Of a DNA stretch of 33,097 nucleotides, positions 15,826 through 22,913 are shown piece after piece (positions within the stretch are counted from its first letter, which is position 1; each line of letters opens with the position of its first letter). Location: the NCBI GenBank assembly GCA_949292215.1, contig CASEYW010000035.1, forward strand, positions 1 through 33,097. The letters are read 5' to 3'. The DNA is from an uncultured bacterium. GTDB lineage: Bacteria > Verrucomicrobiota > Lentisphaeria > Victivallales > UBA1829. The translations under genes were made by a program, and so were the position numbers. The notes under the pieces were generated by a model that saw nothing but the letters and a program-made list of their open reading frames with translations, made no database searches and had not been told where the DNA came from.

Positions 15826-16805
15826 GGCAGCGGATAGGTTTTCGCCGTTGAAAAACTGGATGCGGGGGACTTCAGCATTCCCGCACAAAGTCCGTAGGGA
15901 GTCAGACGGAAATCGTAGACATCGCAGAATTCGAGAGCGGAACGCAGAATCATGGAACCGCCAGCGAGTGTTTCACGCATGTTCTGATCCACGCCGGGCA
16001 GCCGTCCGACCTCTTCCGGAGAGAGGGCAATCAGGCTTTTGCTCAGTTCCACCACGGCGGAAGTCTTCTGCGGCAGCGCGGCAATGGAGCTCCAGTTCAA
16101 ATTCACCTGCTTGTTGATCAGGGAGTTGCAGGCAAACGGAAGCGCACCCACCGCCATCAGCTCCGGTGCAACTTTCAATGATCCGAGCCATTTGTGATAC
16201 GAAGCGGAAATCGGTTCCAGTTGTTTTGCAATGTAATTGCGCAGGGCGATCTGGCGGAAAAAGCTCAGGCCATGCTTATCCAGTTCGAATTTCCGGACAA
16301 GCTGTCCTGCGCCAAGCCCGAGTTCAAAGGCGCCTTCGATCCTCCTGGCGTCGCCGAAAGCAATCTGGAAAGAGCTGAAACCGCAGTAGACGGTAATCAG
16401 CGGCAGATTGATAAAGGCATCGGTCATAGCGCCGATGAAATTCAGTCTTGCTTCATCTCGTCCACAAAGCAGCTGCGGAAAGACCCCGAATTCCCGCTGA
16501 CAGCCCAGCAGGAGTTGAGTCCGGTTTACCGTATTTCGGAACGAGGAGGAGGCGGAAAGACGGCATTCCGTCGCCCCTTCCCTCTCCGCGATCTCATGGA
16601 GCTCATGCAGAGCTTTGAAGGCGCGTTTCATTCCATCCTCGGAGAGCTGTTCGAGTGAACTGTCATCTCCGGCAAGTTTTGTGAAAGCGGTGAATTCGTT
16701 TACTGTTTCGAAGGAGTTTCCGTCGGCAGCAACACGTCCCACAAGCATCTGGATGGTATAGGCTCCGATATAGACGGCCGCGGAAATCTTATCATTTATT
16801 GGCAT
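15822..16805 (-). CDS. Ppx/GppA-family protein with degenerate active site
   Basis: The fold is that of exopolyphosphatase/pppGpp phosphatase (ASKHA superfamily), about 327 residues. Landmarks are the first strand-loop VYIGAYTIQMLVG, the SASSSFRNTVNR region where family members carry TSAxRxAxN, CGRDEARLNFIGAM (canonical GxEEAxLxyxG) and the second phosphate loop VYCGFSSFQIAFGD. Canonical members have a DxGSNS-type first loop and DIGGGSTE second loop; here the Asp is replaced by Tyr in both and the Gly-rich stretch is altered. Catalysis is therefore doubtful, and a sensing or structural role is possible. I prefer ATG 16805 (MPINDKISAAVYIG), since the family has few residues before the first strand. 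ATG 16847 would coincide with the predicted transcription start. It diverges from aroF. Confidence 0.8.
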   Translation of the reverse strand: MPINDKISAAVYIGAYTIQMLVGRVAADGNSFETVNEFTAFTKLAGDDSSLEQLSEDGMKRAFKALHELHEIAEREGATECRLSASSSFRNTVNRTQLLLGCQREFGVFPQLLCGRDEARLNFIGAMTDAFINLPLITVYCGFSSFQIAFGDARRIEGAFELGLGAGQLVRKFELDKHGLSFFRQIALRNYIAKQLEPISASYHKWLGSLKVAPELMAVGALPFACNSLINKQVNLNWSSIAALPQKTSAVVELSKSLIALSPEEVGRLPGVDQNMRETLAGGSMILRSALEFCDVYDFRLTPYGLCAGMLKSPASSFSTAKTYPLP

Positions 16806-16828
16806 ATTTTTCACACTTTCACTTGCTT

Positions 16829-16879
16829 TTTGCGTGTTTTCTGTCATTAGTAATGTAGCTCTGAAAATCAAATGTGCAA
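16829..16879. promoter_or_regulatory. Possible bidirectional promoter between the ppx-like gene and aroF
   Basis: Minus-strand TTGCAC (16879-16874) with TACATT (16857-16852), spacing 16, points at the ppx-like gene. Plus-strand TTTGCG (16829-16834) with TAATGT (16851-16856), spacing 16, points at aroF. The two -10 hexamers share five bases. Both are imperfect matches. Confidence 0.35.
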
Positions 16880-16934
16880 ATCGAAAGATTTTCAATGGAC
16901 AAGGAAGACCCGTATTTTGAGCTGAAATACCGGG
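16862..16934 (+). promoter_or_regulatory. aroF leader inverted repeats
   Basis: Two inverted repeats lie in the untranslated region before aroF. A perfect 8-bp pair is TGAAAATC (16862-16869) with GATTTTCA (16887-16894). A second pair is CCCGTATTT (16909-16917) with AAATACCGGG (16925-16934), a 9-bp stem with one bulged C. No U-tract follows, so they do not form a terminator. They may influence translation of the short ORF and aroF. Confidence 0.35.
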
Positions 16935-16966
16935 CATCACAATTTTTGGAAAGTGGTAGAAGATGA
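16895..16966 (+). CDS. Short ORF overlapping the aroF start, possible leader peptide
   Basis: A 23-residue ORF starts at ATG 16895 and reads MDKEDPYFELKYRASQ before ending FLESGRR. Its TGA overlaps the aroF ATG as ATGA, the same coupling style used between aroF, the Nudix gene and the next gene. It holds Tyr-Phe, Tyr and Phe codons, and the Tyr-Phe and Tyr codons lie in the hairpin at 16909-16934. An in-frame GTG at 16874 would extend it by seven residues. There is no strong ribosome-binding site (only GAAAG), so translation is uncertain. It may be an aromatic-amino-acid-sensing leader, a coupling device or chance. Confidence 0.3.
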   Translation: MDKEDPYFELKYRASQFLESGRR

Positions 16967-17979
16967 TTATCGTTTTCAAGCCGAACAGTTCCGATCAGGA
17001 GATCGAAAAGGTTGAAAAGCTCGTCGCCGACATGGGGTATGAACCCAGGCTCATCAAAGGCGTGGAGCATACCGTTCTCGGCGCGGTGGGAGATGAAAAT
17101 CTCCACATGTCTCTGGAAGTGCTCAAGAACCTTCCCGTTGTGGAAGACGTACTTCCGATTCAGAAAAAATACAAACTTGCCAGCCGCGAATTTCATGCGG
17201 AAAATTCCCGTTTCAAAATCGGCAAGGAGATTGTCGGAGGAGAAAAATTCCAGATTATCGCCGGTCCCTGCTCCATTGAATCGGCGGCGCAGATGGATAT
17301 CTGTGCACAGGTTCTCACGGCGGAAGGGGTCAGCATTCTCCGCGGAGGCGCGTTCAAACCCCGCACCTCCCCCTATGATTTTCAGGGACTCGGATACAAA
17401 GGGCTGGAGATTCTCCGGAACATCAAAGAGAAATACGATGTTCCCGTGGTAACGGAAGTGGTTGGCATTCCCTCGCTGAAGGCTGTGGCGGATGTGGCAG
17501 ACTGCATCCAGATCGGCGCACGGAACTGCCAGAATTACAATCTGCTGGAAAGTGTTGCAGAGGCGGGACGTCCCGTTCTTCTCAAACGCGGCATGTCCAC
17601 CACGGTGGAAGAGTGGCTCAATGCAGCGGAGTACCTGCTGGTTCACGGATGCGAAAACGTGATTCTCTGCGAACGCGGAATCCGCACCTTTGAAACCTCG
17701 ACCAGAAACACGCTGGACATCAGCGCGGTTGCCGTTGCCAAAAAGGAATCCCATCTTCCGGTTGTGGTCGATCCGAGCCATGCGGCGGGCAAACTTGAAT
17801 TTGTACTTCCCCTGGCAAGAGCAGCAGCGGCAGTCGGCGCGGACGGCATCATTGTGGAATCGCATCCCCAGCCGGTTCGCGCGCTCAGCGATGCCGCACA
17901 GCAGATTCCCTGCAACGATTTCGGGAAATTTGTGGAGGCTCTCCGCCCCGTCGTGGAAGCGATGGGCAGAACGTTATGA
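16963..17979 (+). CDS. aroF: 3-deoxy-7-phosphoheptulonate (DAHP) synthase, type I-beta with N-terminal regulatory domain
   Basis: This enzyme condenses phosphoenolpyruvate and erythrose 4-phosphate, the first step of aromatic amino-acid synthesis. The 338-residue protein has an N-terminal ferredoxin-like regulatory domain of about 75 residues (MIIVFKPNSSDQEIEKVEKL...), as in Thermotoga-type enzymes, where it mediates feedback inhibition by Tyr/Phe. The barrel shows IIAGPCSIES, RGGAFKPRTSPYDFQGLG, IQIGARNCQNYNLL, VLLKRGMSTTVEEWLNAAEY, CERGIRTFE and DPSHAAGK, so all substrate- and metal-binding stretches are present. It leads an operon with overlapping Nudix and coiled-coil genes. GGAAAG lies upstream of the ATG. 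It supplies chorismate for the trp operon encoded 12 kb away. Confidence 0.95.
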   Translation: MIIVFKPNSSDQEIEKVEKLVADMGYEPRLIKGVEHTVLGAVGDENLHMSLEVLKNLPVVEDVLPIQKKYKLASREFHAENSRFKIGKEIVGGEKFQIIAGPCSIESAAQMDICAQVLTAEGVSILRGGAFKPRTSPYDFQGLGYKGLEILRNIKEKYDVPVVTEVVGIPSLKAVADVADCIQIGARNCQNYNLLESVAEAGRPVLLKRGMSTTVEEWLNAAEYLLVHGCENVILCERGIRTFETSTRNTLDISAVAVAKKESHLPVVVDPSHAAGKLEFVLPLARAAAAVGADGIIVESHPQPVRALSDAAQQIPCNDFGKFVEALRPVVEAMGRTL

Positions 17980-18539
17980 GCCCTGATCTGAAAGATCAAT
18001 GGCTCTCTTTGGAACAACCGCGGGAGATTTTCAGATCTCCCGTGATCACTTTGTGTGCGGAACGCTTTGAGTGCCTGCGGACCGGAGCAAAACACGAATT
18101 TATCACATGCAAGACCTGTGACTGGGTCAATGTGATCGCTCTGACTCCGTCGGAGGAGCTTCTCCTGATCCGCCAGTTTCGTCATGGCACGCGCCGGACG
18201 GAATGGGAAATCCCGGGTGGATGTATCGACCGAACGGATTCTTCCCCGGTCGCAGCCGGAATCCGCGAACTGAGGGAGGAAACCGGATATGCCGGGATGA
18301 ATGCCCGTATCATAGGCAGAGTGCATCCAAATCCGGCTCTTCAGGGAAATCTCTGTCACACAATCCGGATCGACAATGCGGAACCGTGTTCCGTACCCGA
18401 CCTGGAAGCTACGGAATGTATTGTCACGGAAGCAGTTCCGCTCAAACAGGTACAGACGATGATCCGTTCCGGAGAAATCTCCCACGGACTCGTCCTGAAT
18501 GCTCTGATGTTTTTTTTCTACAACAGGGAGACAGTATGA
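17976..18539 (+). CDS. Nudix hydrolase, ADP-ribose pyrophosphatase-like
   Basis: This 187-residue Nudix protein resembles ADP-ribose or nucleoside-diphosphate-sugar pyrophosphatases (NudF/YfcM-like neighbourhood), with LLLIRQFRHGTRRTEWEIPG leading into the Nudix box GGCIDRTDSS...IRELREETGY. The REUxEExGU core is complete. The box carries one extra residue in its first half, and the usual first Glu is Asp/Ser, which may tune but probably not abolish activity. Its ATG overlaps the aroF stop by 4 nt, and its own stop overlaps the next gene by 4 nt, so all three are translationally coupled. The real substrate is unknown. Confidence 0.87.
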   Translation: MSPDLKDQWLSLEQPREIFRSPVITLCAERFECLRTGAKHEFITCKTCDWVNVIALTPSEELLLIRQFRHGTRRTEWEIPGGCIDRTDSSPVAAGIRELREETGYAGMNARIIGRVHPNPALQGNLCHTIRIDNAEPCSVPDLEATECIVTEAVPLKQVQTMIRSGEISHGLVLNALMFFFYNRETV

Positions 18540-18799
18540 AAAGCGCATTTGAACTTGCATTGGAACGAAGCGGCGGCATTCTGAACGAGGTTTCGCCGGA
18601 AGTCAAAGCAAAACTCGCGGAAATTGATACAATCTGCCGGGCAAAAATCGCTGAAGCGGAACTCTCCGCACAGCAGCGGCTGGCAAAGGAAGAAGATCCC
18701 GTTAAAGCGGCGGAGGTAAAGGAGGCGCTCCTTACGGAAATCGCTTCCATCAGAGACAAATACGAACGAGAAAAAGACAAAGCACGGAAAGCGGAATAA
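18536..18799 (+). CDS. Small charged coiled-coil protein, unknown function
   Basis: This 87-residue protein starts MKSAFELALERSGGILNEVS at ATG 18536, overlapping the Nudix stop as ATGA, with GGGAG 5 nt upstream. The rest is almost wholly alpha-helical and rich in Lys, Glu and Ala (for example EDPVKAAEVKEALLTEIASI), with coiled-coil character and no cysteines other than one near the middle. It has no signal peptide or membrane segment. I do not recognise a characterised family. It may bind nucleic acid or a partner protein. Its position in a coupled operon with aroF argues that it is a real gene. Confidence 0.78.
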   Translation: MKSAFELALERSGGILNEVSPEVKAKLAEIDTICRAKIAEAELSAQQRLAKEEDPVKAAEVKEALLTEIASIRDKYEREKDKARKAE

Positions 18800-18814
18800 A
18801 TCTCCGCGTTTTTC
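18791..18814 (+). terminator. Weak intrinsic terminator overlapping a stop codon
   Basis: GCGGA (18791-18795) and TCCGC (18803-18807) form a 5-bp stem with a 7-nt loop that contains the TAA stop, followed by GTTTTTC. The stem is short, so read-through into the beta-helix gene is likely. Confidence 0.4.
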
Positions 18815-18857
18815 TGTATGAAACCGGTCTTTTCTGCAAAACAAGGAGTCTCCCGAC

Positions 18858-21065
18858 ATGGACCAGTCAACGATTCTGTTTTCAAAGGCATCCGTAAAAT
18901 TCAGAGCACCGGAACAAACCGGCATAACCGAATATGACAGACGCAGCGCTGAGGAATACAAGCTCTATCGGCAGGAATACAATCCACCCGCCGATGATTC
19001 GGAACAGCTGCTTGCTCCATGGAACGAGGTTCTGGCACGGAGAAAAAACGACATTCTCATTCATGTCGCTCCCGAGCCGAACGGAGAGGCACTATCCCTG
19101 AAGGATGCTCAAGCCAGAGTCCGGCGGATTCTCTCTGAAACTCCGGATGCCGCAGTAACGGTCCTGCTCCACAATGGAATCTATCCGTTTCGTCAGACCC
19201 TGGAATTCGGCAAAGAGGATTCCGGCTCACGGGAGAATCCTGTTCTCTGGCTTGGCGAGAGTGCGGATGGAGTCATTTTCAAAGGCTCTTCCACACTCTC
19301 TGGCTTCCGCCATGTGACGGACGAATCCGTGAGAAAGCGCCTCCATCCCTCCGCAGTGGAAAAGGTTTTAACGGCCGATCTTGTTTCGTCGGGCATCCAC
19401 CATGTGCCCACTCTGCCGAAGCGCGGATTCCGGTTCAGCAGCTATCCGGCACCGCCGTGGCTCGACTGTTTTGCTCACGGCAAACGCATGACTCTTGCAC
19501 GCTGGCCAAAAAAACGCGATCCTCAGTTGAAGGTCGGTACCGTATTTTCCGGATCTCTTCACGAACTCACCGATGACCACAAGAAAGAGGGGCCTGAAAG
19601 CCGCGCGGTTTTCGAATTCCGTCACCCGGAACTCGAGCGCTGGCGGGAAGCGGATGACATCCGTGCCGATGGACAATGGGGCTATCTCTGGGCGTCGGAT
19701 ACTCGAAAAGTCGAACAGATTGATCTTGAAAAAGGCACCGTCACACTTGCTCCGGGAGTCTCGTATGGCTGCCTTCCGAACGACCCGTTCTACTTTTTCA
19801 ATCTGCTGGAGGAACTCTCCGATCCGGGAGAGTGGTATCTTGACCGAAAAACAGGCAAACTCTACTGCATCCCGGAAGAACCGGTTCTCTTCACACCCGA
19901 TGGAACCGCTGATTATACGCTGGAACTCTCCCTTCTCCCCACACCCTTTCTGCGCCTGCACGATGCGGAACACATTCTTTTCCGGAACATCCGCATGCTC
20001 AATGGAGCCTCGGATGCCGTATATGCACAGAACTGCCGGAATCTTCTTTTTACGGATCTGGAAATCTCCGGTGCGGGCGGAAGCGCCATTCTCATTGAGG
20101 ATGGCAGCCATTGCGGAATTTTCAACGTGCATCTGTACGAACTGGGTGCAGGCGGAATCCGGCTTTCCGGAGGCGATCGCAAAACGCTTACGCGAGCCGA
20201 TCATTTCGCCATTAACATTGATATTCATGATTTCAGTCAGGTGGACCGCTGCTATACGCCTGCGGCGTCGGTTGCCGGTTGCGGCAATCATCTGCTCCAT
20301 TTCCATCTTTACAACTCCTCGCACCATGGAATCGCGGTTTCGGGAGACTTGCAGACGGTTGCCTACTGCGACGGTCACGATCTCGTCCGCGACTTCGACG
20401 ACCAGGCGGGGATCGACTGTTTCTTCGATCCTTTTATGTACGGGACCCGTTACCTGTTCAATTTCTGGCACGACCTCGGCAGCGGCATCGACTTCTGTGG
20501 TCAGGCGGGAATCCGGCTTGACGACATGATCAGCAACATTCTGATCTACGGCAATGTTTTCCTGAAATGCGCAGGCGGAGGCTTTGGCGGAATCCAGATT
20601 CATGCGGGGAAAAACAATATTGTCGAAAACAATCTTTTCATCGACTGCATCCGCGCTCTGAGTTTCAGCTGCTGGGGCAAGGAACGCTGGGATGAAGGTT
20701 TCCAGAAACAGTTCTACACTCAAGCTCTGGAAAACGGACTCTCTCCGGAAAAACTCCGGCTCGCACCGAGACTTGCGGATGTGCTGGAAAACAAGGCACG
20801 AAATTTTATCGTCAACAATTATATGATCAATTGCGGAGAGGCTGCCGGATTCAACCAATTCGAGCGTTCCTATCAGTTCTTCGGCGATAATCTCTGTGTG
20901 GACGGTGATCTCCACCAGCTCGGTTTTGCTGATCCGGACCTCAAGGATTTCACTCTTCTGCCGGATTCGATTCTTCTGAAACAGCTTCCCTTCCAGCCGA
21001 TCCCCTTTTCAAAAATCGGAATCGACAGAAGCCTGTCGCTCCAATTCTGTCCGGTGAATGCGTAA
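18858..21065 (+). CDS. Right-handed parallel beta-helix carbohydrate enzyme, GH141-like
   Basis: This 735-residue protein has a short alpha/beta lead-in, then a long right-handed beta-helix from about residue 75 to 680 with repeated short strand-turn units, such as AEHILFRNIRMLNGASDAVY, NLLFTDLEISGAGGSAI and NNIVENNLFIDCIRAL. The segment GEWYLDRKTGKLYCIPEE is characteristic of the beta-helix proteins grouped in or near GH141, known to include alpha-L-fucosidase acting on rhamnogalacturonan-II and a xylanase. There is no signal peptide, which suggests cytoplasmic action on imported oligosaccharides. AAGGAG lies 9 nt before the ATG. Polysaccharide lyase or epimerase activity is an alternative for this fold. 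Confidence 0.75.
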   Translation: MDQSTILFSKASVKFRAPEQTGITEYDRRSAEEYKLYRQEYNPPADDSEQLLAPWNEVLARRKNDILIHVAPEPNGEALSLKDAQARVRRILSETPDAAVTVLLHNGIYPFRQTLEFGKEDSGSRENPVLWLGESADGVIFKGSSTLSGFRHVTDESVRKRLHPSAVEKVLTADLVSSGIHHVPTLPKRGFRFSSYPAPPWLDCFAHGKRMTLARWPKKRDPQLKVGTVFSGSLHELTDDHKKEGPESRAVFEFRHPELERWREADDIRADGQWGYLWASDTRKVEQIDLEKGTVTLAPGVSYGCLPNDPFYFFNLLEELSDPGEWYLDRKTGKLYCIPEEPVLFTPDGTADYTLELSLLPTPFLRLHDAEHILFRNIRMLNGASDAVYAQNCRNLLFTDLEISGAGGSAILIEDGSHCGIFNVHLYELGAGGIRLSGGDRKTLTRADHFAINIDIHDFSQVDRCYTPAASVAGCGNHLLHFHLYNSSHHGIAVSGDLQTVAYCDGHDLVRDFDDQAGIDCFFDPFMYGTRYLFNFWHDLGSGIDFCGQAGIRLDDMISNILIYGNVFLKCAGGGFGGIQIHAGKNNIVENNLFIDCIRALSFSCWGKERWDEGFQKQFYTQALENGLSPEKLRLAPRLADVLENKARNFIVNNYMINCGEAAGFNQFERSYQFFGDNLCVDGDLHQLGFADPDLKDFTLLPDSILLKQLPFQPIPFSKIGIDRSLSLQFCPVNA

Positions 21066-21078
21066 TTTACGCATTTTT
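21057..21078 (+). terminator. Intrinsic terminator containing the stop codon
   Basis: AATGCGTAA (21057-21065) and TTACGCATT (21067-21075) form a perfect 9-bp inverted repeat around one T, followed by TTT. The left arm contains the TAA stop of the beta-helix gene. The U-tract is short, so strength is moderate. Confidence 0.6.
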
Positions 21079-21082
21079 CCCT

Positions 21083-21111
21083 TTGCAACAAGCAGGAGAT
21101 CAGATTATATT
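21083..21111 (+). promoter_or_regulatory. Promoter of the DUF4091 gene
   Basis: TTGCAA (21083-21088) and TATATT (21106-21111) are 17 bp apart. The position right after the terminator shows that the DUF4091 gene has its own transcript. Confidence 0.6.
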
Positions 21112-21191
21112 ATTCAAACTCAACAAAACAAGTGCGGACCGTTCCGGACAGACTTGAACCGATTCAGAAAGAAAAAAAGGGCTTTTTATCA

Positions 21192-22832
21192 ATGGAACCA
21201 TTTCATTTCAAAACCAGATTCTGCAGTTCTTTAGTCAAAATCATGCAAAAACCGGAAATGACCGCAGCGGAACCATTCAGCGGATTTTCCGCTTTGCGGG
21301 GAGAAGTGTTCTCCTTTCAAGTGGCGTATTTTACGGAACGACGTGTGGACGATCTGAAAGTAAAAGTCCTCTCGAAACTGAAAAACATCCGCATTCGTTC
21401 TGTGGAAAGTGTTCCGGTCCGCTTCCTTGCAGCAAATCTGGATGATGATGTCATCACAAAAGAACCGGGACTCATTCCCGATCTTCTCGCTGAACTTCCG
21501 GAACGCTTCTTTGCAGTACCGCCAAAGCTGTGGCGTGCGCTCTGGATCACGGTCCGGATTCCCCGGAACTGCAAAGCGGGAACCTATGATATCGCATTTG
21601 AATTCAATCTCGATAAACAGGAAACTGTCAAAACCGAGCCCTTCCGTCTGGAAGTTCTGAATGCAGCGCTTCCGGAACAGAAACTGATCCGCACAGAATG
21701 GTTCCATACCGATTCCCTTGCAACTTACTACAACGTGCCGGTATTCAGCGAAGAATACTGGTATCTTGTTGAAACGTTTATGAAAAACGCTGCGGACCAC
21801 GGAATCAACATGATCCTGACTCCAGTCTTTACGCCGCCCCTGGATACGGAGGTCGGACAGGAACGGCCGACTGTCCAGCTGGTCGGCGTAAAAAAGACGG
21901 GAAATACGTATGAGTTCAATTTTGACAAGCTCGCCCGCTGGATCGCACTTGCCGAATCGGTCGGAATCCGCTATTTTGAAATTTCTCATCTTTTCACTCA
22001 GTGGGGTGCGGCCTTCACGCCGAAAATCATGGCGGATGTGAACGGAACGGAAAAACGGATCTTCGGATGGGATGTCAAATCCGATTCCGCTAAATACAAA
22101 ACGTTTCTAAAAGTCTTTCTCCCGGAATTGACTGTTTTTCTCAAAGAAGCGGGAATTGCCGATCGGGTCTATTTCCATACCTCGGATGAGCCATCGCCGG
22201 AAGGACTGGGCACCTACTCCGCAGCGGCGAAACTGCTCCGCACCTACACGGATGATTTCAAACACATCGACGCACTCTCCGATTTTGATTTCTATAAACT
22301 GGGACTGGTCGATATTCCGGTTCCCGGAATCAGCAAGGTGGAGGAGTTTATTCGGAAAGGATTGAAACATCCCTGGACCTACTACTGCTGCTGTCCGGAA
22401 ACGGAAACCAGCAACCGTTTTCTCTATTCGCCCCCTGCCCGTACCCGCATTCTGGGAGCTCTTTTCCACCGTTTTGGAATCGAAGGATTCCTGCACTGGG
22501 GCTTCAACTTCTACTTCAGCCGTCTTTCCCGTTATCCGATTGACCCGTACCAGACAGCCGATGCCGGCTACGCTTTCCCTGCCGGCGATCCCTTCCTCGT
22601 TTATCCCGGCAACGACTGCGAGCCTGCCGATTCAATCCGCCATGAGCTTCTCTTCGACGCCCTTCAGGATCAGCGGGCACTGGAACTCCTGGAAGAAAAA
22701 GCCGGAGCAAAAACCGTTCAGAGGCTCCTTGACAAAGCATCGGGGAAAGCCATGACAATGAAAAACTATCCGCGCGGGGAAAAAGCAATGCTGAAACTGC
22801 GCGGGGAAATCAATCGGATGTTGCAACGCTAA
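21192..22832 (+). CDS. DUF4091 glycoside hydrolase-like protein
   Basis: This 546-residue protein has an N-terminal beta-sandwich (about residues 1-165) with RALWITVRIPRNCKAGTYDI. A (beta/alpha)8-like catalytic region follows, holding YFHTSDEPSPEGLGTYSAA with an acidic DEP motif. The DUF4091 tail is GIEGFLHWGFNFY, then DPFLVYPGND and SIRHELLFDALQDQ. Members of this family are linked to sugar-polymer loci in Bacteroidetes, Planctomycetes and Lentisphaerae; the substrate here is unknown. There is no signal peptide. I start at ATG 21192 (MEPFHFKTRFCSS), preceded by AAAAGGG; a GTG at 21132 is in frame but has poor support. Confidence 0.85.
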   Translation: MEPFHFKTRFCSSLVKIMQKPEMTAAEPFSGFSALRGEVFSFQVAYFTERRVDDLKVKVLSKLKNIRIRSVESVPVRFLAANLDDDVITKEPGLIPDLLAELPERFFAVPPKLWRALWITVRIPRNCKAGTYDIAFEFNLDKQETVKTEPFRLEVLNAALPEQKLIRTEWFHTDSLATYYNVPVFSEEYWYLVETFMKNAADHGINMILTPVFTPPLDTEVGQERPTVQLVGVKKTGNTYEFNFDKLARWIALAESVGIRYFEISHLFTQWGAAFTPKIMADVNGTEKRIFGWDVKSDSAKYKTFLKVFLPELTVFLKEAGIADRVYFHTSDEPSPEGLGTYSAAAKLLRTYTDDFKHIDALSDFDFYKLGLVDIPVPGISKVEEFIRKGLKHPWTYYCCCPETETSNRFLYSPPARTRILGALFHRFGIEGFLHWGFNFYFSRLSRYPIDPYQTADAGYAFPAGDPFLVYPGNDCEPADSIRHELLFDALQDQRALELLEEKAGAKTVQRLLDKASGKAMTMKNYPRGEKAMLKLRGEINRMLQR

Positions 22833-22856
22833 CGTTTTCCAACTCAACTGGAAAGC

Positions 22857-22890
22857 AAAAAAACGTGTCCAAAAGTGGACACGTTTTTTT
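22857..22890. terminator. Strong bidirectional intrinsic terminator
   Basis: Seven A, then CGTGTCCA (22864-22871), a 4-nt loop, TGGACACG (22876-22883) and seven T form a 15-bp perfect stem. Read on either strand it ends in a U-tract, so it terminates both the DUF4091 transcript (plus) and the trp operon (minus). Confidence 0.92.
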
Positions 22891-22913
22891 GTTCGATTTT
22901 CAGATAAAAAAGT

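Noticed and set aside
16819..17865. 348-codon minus-strand frame opposite aroF
   Set aside because: It is antisense to a motif-complete DAHP synthase and crosses the divergent promoter region.
19368..20915. 515-codon minus-strand frame opposite the beta-helix gene
   Set aside because: The sense strand encodes the better-supported beta-helix protein with AAGGAG and terminator; the antisense frame has no recognisable domain.
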